In this document: positions 61,230 through 64,000 of the stretch, piece by piece
How the letters are laid out: the number at the start of each line of letters is the position of its first letter
How positions within the stretch are numbered: position 1 is the stretch's first letter
DNA from: Janibacter corallicola NBRC 107790
GTDB taxonomy: Bacteria > Actinomycetota > Actinomycetes > Actinomycetales > Dermatophilaceae
Assembly: GCF_001570965.1 (NCBI RefSeq)
Contig: NZ_BCSR01000003.1
Coordinates: 62,001 to 126,000, forward strand
Reading direction: 5' to 3'
Length of the DNA: 64,000 nucleotides
Made by a program: the position numbers and the translations under genes
The notes under the pieces: model-generated
Seen by the model: only the letters and a program-made list of their open reading frames with translations
Databases searched by the model: none
What the model was told of the DNA's origin: nothing

Positions 61230-62357
61230 ATGAGCAGCCCCATGAAACGCAAGCCCCGCGTCGCCGTCGTCTTCGGTGGACGCTCCTCCGAGCACGCGGT
61301 CTCCTGCGCCACCGCGGCGGGCGTGCTGGGCGCCATCGACCGCGAGGTCTACGACGTCGTGCCCATCGGGATCACCCGCGAGGGGCAGTGGGTCCTCGTC
61401 GAGGACGACCCGACCCCGCTGCGCCTCACCGCGGGCAACACCCCGGAGGTCACCCACACCGGGACCGAGGTCGCGCTGCCGACGAAGGTGGGGGAACGGC
61501 GCCTCACCACCCACCGCCCCGGCGAGGCGATGGACACCCTCGGCGAGGTCGACGTCGTCTTCCCGCTGCTGCACGGCCCCTACGGGGAGGACGGCACGCT
61601 GCAGGGCATGCTCGAGCTCGCCGACACCCGCTACGTCGGCTCCGGCGTGCTCGCCTCCGCCGCCGGCATGGACAAGCACTACATGAAGGTCGTCTTCGCC
61701 GGCGCCGGCCTGCCGGTCGGGCCCTACACCGTCATCGGCGACGCGCAGTGGCACCGGGACCGCGCCGCGGCGATGGATGCCGTCTCCGCGCTGACCTACC
61801 CGGTCTTCGTCAAGCCCTGCCGGGCCGGCTCCTCGATGGGCGTGACGAAGGTCGACCGTCCCGAGGACCTCGAGGCCGCCGTCCTGGCCGCGCGTGAGCA
61901 CGACCGCAAGGTCATCGTCGAGCAGGGGATCGACGGACGCGAGATCGAGTGCGCCGTCCTGCAGGGGCGGGGCCTGGAGCCGCCCCGGACCTCCCAGCCC
62001 GGCGAGATCGTCGTCGAGTCCGGGCACGGGCACGACTTCTACGACTTCGAGGCGAAGTACCTCGACGGCGCCTCCGTCGTCCTCTCCTGCCCGGCCGACA
62101 TCGGGCCTGCGGCGACCGAGGAGGTGCGCCGGTTGGCGGCGGCGGCCTTCGACTCACTCGGCTGCGAGGGGCTGGCACGGGTGGACTGCTTCGTCACCGG
62201 GGACGGCGCGGTCATGATCAACGAGATCAACACGATGCCCGGCTTCACCCCCACCTCGATGTACCCGCGGATGTGGGCCGAGAGCGGGATCGACTACCCG
62301 CAGCTGGTCGACGAGCTCATCCAGCTGGCGCTGGGGCGCGAGGTCGGTCTGCGCTGA
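61230..62357 (+). CDS. ddl: D-alanine--D-alanine ligase
   Basis: 375 residues, ATP-grasp ligase for peptidoglycan. GGRSSEHAVSCATA (about 16-29), HGPYGEDGTLQGML (about 115-128), the ATP site YPVFVKPCRAGSSMGVTKV (about 190-208) and EINTMPGFTPTSMYPRMW (about 330-347) are diagnostic. A long insert of about 40 residues near the N-terminus is typical of actinobacterial Ddl. ATG 61242 is a possible later start. Confidence 0.96.
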   Translation: MSSPMKRKPRVAVVFGGRSSEHAVSCATAAGVLGAIDREVYDVVPIGITREGQWVLVEDDPTPLRLTAGNTPEVTHTGTEVALPTKVGERRLTTHRPGEAMDTLGEVDVVFPLLHGPYGEDGTLQGMLELADTRYVGSGVLASAAGMDKHYMKVVFAGAGLPVGPYTVIGDAQWHRDRAAAMDAVSALTYPVFVKPCRAGSSMGVTKVDRPEDLEAAVLAAREHDRKVIVEQGIDGREIECAVLQGRGLEPPRTSQPGEIVVESGHGHDFYDFEAKYLDGASVVLSCPADIGPAATEEVRRLAAAAFDSLGCEGLARVDCFVTGDGAVMINEINTMPGFTPTSMYPRMWAESGIDYPQLVDELIQLALGREVGLR

Positions 62358-62361
62358 CGTC

Positions 62362-62817
62362 TCAGCTGCAGGAGAGCTCGTTCGTCGGGAGCTCCTTGGC
62401 GGCCTCCTCGAAGGCGGGCAGCAGCAGCGGGGCCGGTCCGTACTCCTCCGGGACGATGACCTCCAGCGCGGGGTCGCGCCCGAAGGTCGTCATCCGGGTG
62501 CCGTCGCTCAGCTCCTCGGCGACCCAGTCCACGCCGCTGACGTCGATGCACTGCTGCTCCGTCGGGCCGAGCGCGGGCATCCCGCACCGGGCGATGATCG
62601 GCGGGTCCCCCCAGGCGTGCATCGCCGGACCCTTCGGGTCGGTCTCCACCCGTTCCTGGTCCGCGACGGTGTCCGGCCAGTGCTTCGCCACCCGGGTGCA
62701 GGCGGGGGCGGAGGCGAGCTCCGGCTCGGCCACCTCCACCGGGCCGCACCCGGCGAGCAGGAGGACGAAGGGGGCCACCAGGGCGGTCGGCAGCGCTCGG
62801 CGGGTGAGGACGGACAC
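62362..62817 (-). CDS. DUF3515 lipoprotein
   Basis: 151 residues from GTG 62817. A signal peptide with lipobox LLLAGC (cysteine at about residue 24) marks it as a lipoprotein, and the body matches DUF3515 (CTRVAKHWPDTV, WGDPPIIARCG, VPEEYGPAPLL). The gene between ddl and thiL is conserved in actinobacteria; function unknown. TAGCCT (62830-62825) is 7 bases before the GTG. Confidence 0.88.
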   Translation of the reverse strand: MSVLTRRALPTALVAPFVLLLAGCGPVEVAEPELASAPACTRVAKHWPDTVADQERVETDPKGPAMHAWGDPPIIARCGMPALGPTEQQCIDVSGVDWVAEELSDGTRMTTFGRDPALEVIVPEEYGPAPLLLPAFEEAAKELPTNELSCS

Positions 62818-62824
62818 GGCCGGG

Positions 62825-62834
62825 AGGCTACCGT
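62825..62834. promoter_or_regulatory. overlapping divergent -10 boxes of the lipoprotein gene and thiL
   Basis: Minus: TAGCCT (62830-62825). Plus: TACCGT (62829-62834). They share the TA at 62829-62830, as in the HIT/nitrilase pair at 21576. thiL transcription would begin near 62841, with a 31-base leader holding GAGGAG; the lipoprotein mRNA would be leaderless. Confidence 0.58.
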
Positions 62835-62871
62835 GCCGTCCTGACCCCCTTCGTCCACCCGAGGAGACCCG

Positions 62872-63879
62872 ATGGCGCTGCGGCTGCGCGACCTGTCCGA
62901 GGGGGAGCTGCTCGGGCGGCTCTTCCCGCTGCTGCCGACCGGGGGCGGTGCGGCGGAGGTCCTCCTCGGGCCGGGGGACGACGCGGCGGTGCTCGCGGCG
63001 CCTTCCGGCAGCGTGGTGCTGACGACCGACTCGATGGTCCGGGGTCGGGACTGGCGCGACGACTGGTCCAGCGGCGGGGAGGTCGGCCGCAAGCTCGTGG
63101 TGCAGAATCTCGCGGACCTCGCGGCGATGGGCGCGGCCCCGACCGGGCTGCTGGTCGCGCTCGCCGCCGACCCGGAGACCCCGGTGGACCTGGTGCTCGA
63201 CATCGGTGCGGGGATCGCCGCCGGGGCGGGCGATGCCGGGGTGCCGGTGCTCGGGGGCGACATCTCCTCGGCGGAAGCCGGCTCCGTGCTCGTCGCGGTG
63301 ACCGCCGTCGGCGACATGCAGGGGCGCGCCCCCGTGCGGCGCGACGGCGCGCAGCCGGGTGACACGGTCGCCGTGGCGGGGCGGCTGGGCCGTGCCGGAG
63401 GCGGCCTGCAGCTGCTCCTCGCAGGGCGGGGACGCACGGCGAGCGACCCGCCGCTCCCCGCCGACGCCGACGCCGGCGCCCGGGCGGTCGACGAGCTGTG
63501 CCGTGTCCACCGCACCGCGGGGGCGCCGCCGCTGGAGCAGGGGCCCGCCGCCGCCGGGGCCGGGGCCAGCGCGATGATCGACGTCTCGGACGGGCTGGCG
63601 CGCGACGTCGGTCGGGTGGCCGCCGCGAGCGGCGTGGGCATCGAGCTCTCCGAGGAGGCGCTGCGCGGGATCGCCGCCGGGACGCTCGCGCTCGCGCTGG
63701 GGGAGGAGGACGCGCTCATCCAGGTCCTCTCCGGGGGCGAGGAGCACTCGCTCGTCGCGACCTTCCCGGGGGAGCCGCCGGAGGGTTGGCGGGTCATCGG
63801 CCGGGTCGTCGAGGGTGAGGGCGTGCGCGTGGACGGGACCACCCCGACCGCGCTGGGCTGGGACCACTTCGCCCGGTGA
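62872..63879 (+). CDS. thiL: thiamine-monophosphate kinase
   Basis: 335 residues, phosphorylates thiamine monophosphate to the active diphosphate, PurM-like fold. GPGDDAAVL (about 33-41), TTDSMVRGRDW, KLVVQNLADLAAMGA (about 74-88), VGGDISSA-type GGDISSAEA and SAMIDVSDGLARDV (about 236-249) are conserved. GAGGAG 6 bases before ATG. Confidence 0.95.
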   Translation: MALRLRDLSEGELLGRLFPLLPTGGGAAEVLLGPGDDAAVLAAPSGSVVLTTDSMVRGRDWRDDWSSGGEVGRKLVVQNLADLAAMGAAPTGLLVALAADPETPVDLVLDIGAGIAAGAGDAGVPVLGGDISSAEAGSVLVAVTAVGDMQGRAPVRRDGAQPGDTVAVAGRLGRAGGGLQLLLAGRGRTASDPPLPADADAGARAVDELCRVHRTAGAPPLEQGPAAAGAGASAMIDVSDGLARDVGRVAAASGVGIELSEEALRGIAAGTLALALGEEDALIQVLSGGEEHSLVATFPGEPPEGWRVIGRVVEGEGVRVDGTTPTALGWDHFAR

Positions 63880-63900
63880 GGGACGGGGAGGCCCCGGGGA

Positions 63901-63941
63901 CAAGAAGAACCGCCGCCCGGAGGGGGCGGCGGTTCTCCTTG
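63901..63941. terminator. bidirectional terminator between thiL and rpmB
   Basis: AGAACCGCCGCCC (63906-63918) pairs with GGGCGGCGGTTCT (63924-63936), 13 bp, extended by CAAG/CTTG after one mismatch. It can serve both thiL and the convergent rpmB. Confidence 0.82.
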
Positions 63942-63956
63942 TGTGAGGTCAGCTGG

Positions 63957-64000
63957 TCAGCGGGTGACCTTGCCGGCCTTGAGGCACGAGGTGCAGACGT
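63957..64000 (-). CDS. rpmB: 50S ribosomal protein L28, C-terminal end (cut by window edge)
   Basis: Only the last 14 residues are in the window, reading VCTSCLKAGKVTR before the stop. The CxxC pair and this ending match L28 of actinobacteria. The start lies beyond base 64000. Confidence 0.85.
   Translation of the reverse strand, partial: VCTSCLKAGKVTR

Overview
The window is high-GC actinobacterial chromosome, most likely from the Micrococcales; an Intrasporangiaceae or Janibacter-like organism is my guess and is not proven by the sequence. The support is the codon bias, the many leaderless promoters (TANNNT, 6-7 bases, then ATG or GTG), the HU protein with a lysine-rich tail, and a gene order that as I remember it follows the Mycobacterium tuberculosis stretch from iscS/mnmA through ligA, gatCAB, ilvBNC, leuB, gltX, leuCD, hupB, gpsA, ddl and thiL to rpmB.

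Layout. 1-2624: end of a cysteine desulfurase, mnmA and a MetE-C-like protein. 2720-14510: an accessory block that interrupts the conserved order, with a MoxR ATPase, a VWA protein, a three-subunit molybdenum hydroxylase, a PxpA/PxpB/PxpC-type amidohydrolase, a free biotin carrier, a biotin carboxylase and, on the opposite strand, an acyl-CoA ligase. 14606-22402: ligA, a DinB-like protein, a DEAD-box helicase, a methyltransferase, tpx, a membrane protein, a HIT protein and a nitrilase-family amidohydrolase. 22420-23592: a DUF559 (Vsr-like nuclease) gene bracketed by two 111-bp inverted-repeat units. 23716-28666: gatCAB, a 2-hydroxyacid dehydrogenase and a histidine phosphatase. 29187-44511: branched-chain amino acid genes (ilvB, ilvN, ilvC, ilvD, leuB, ilvE, cimA) interrupted by a fused ABC exporter and small genes. 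44550-51002: PutA-type proline catabolism with a divergent PucR regulator, then two poorly known genes. 51038-64000: FAH-family protein, gltX, tRNA-Gln, tRNA-Glu, an IclR regulator, leuC, leuD, hup, an acyltransferase, gpsA, a trans-sulfuration enzyme, ddl, a DUF3515 lipoprotein, thiL and the end of rpmB.

How it works together. IlvBN, IlvC, IlvD and IlvE, with CimA, LeuCD and LeuB, give valine, leucine and isoleucine; CimA makes isoleucine from pyruvate without threonine, and LeuCD/LeuB serve both branches (leuA is not in the window). Two of the transcripts, ilvB and cimA, begin with short leader peptides rich in Leu/Val or Leu/Ile followed by intrinsic terminators, so they look attenuated. 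leuC is probably controlled by the divergent IclR protein through a palindrome between the genes.

The most unusual parts are the molybdenum hydroxylase plus split urea-carboxylase-like operon, which I read as a possible oxidise-then-open route for an N-heterocycle or lactam; the DUF559 gene framed by 27-bp inverted repeats; two pairs of divergent genes whose -10 boxes share the same TA step; and the cimA attenuator.
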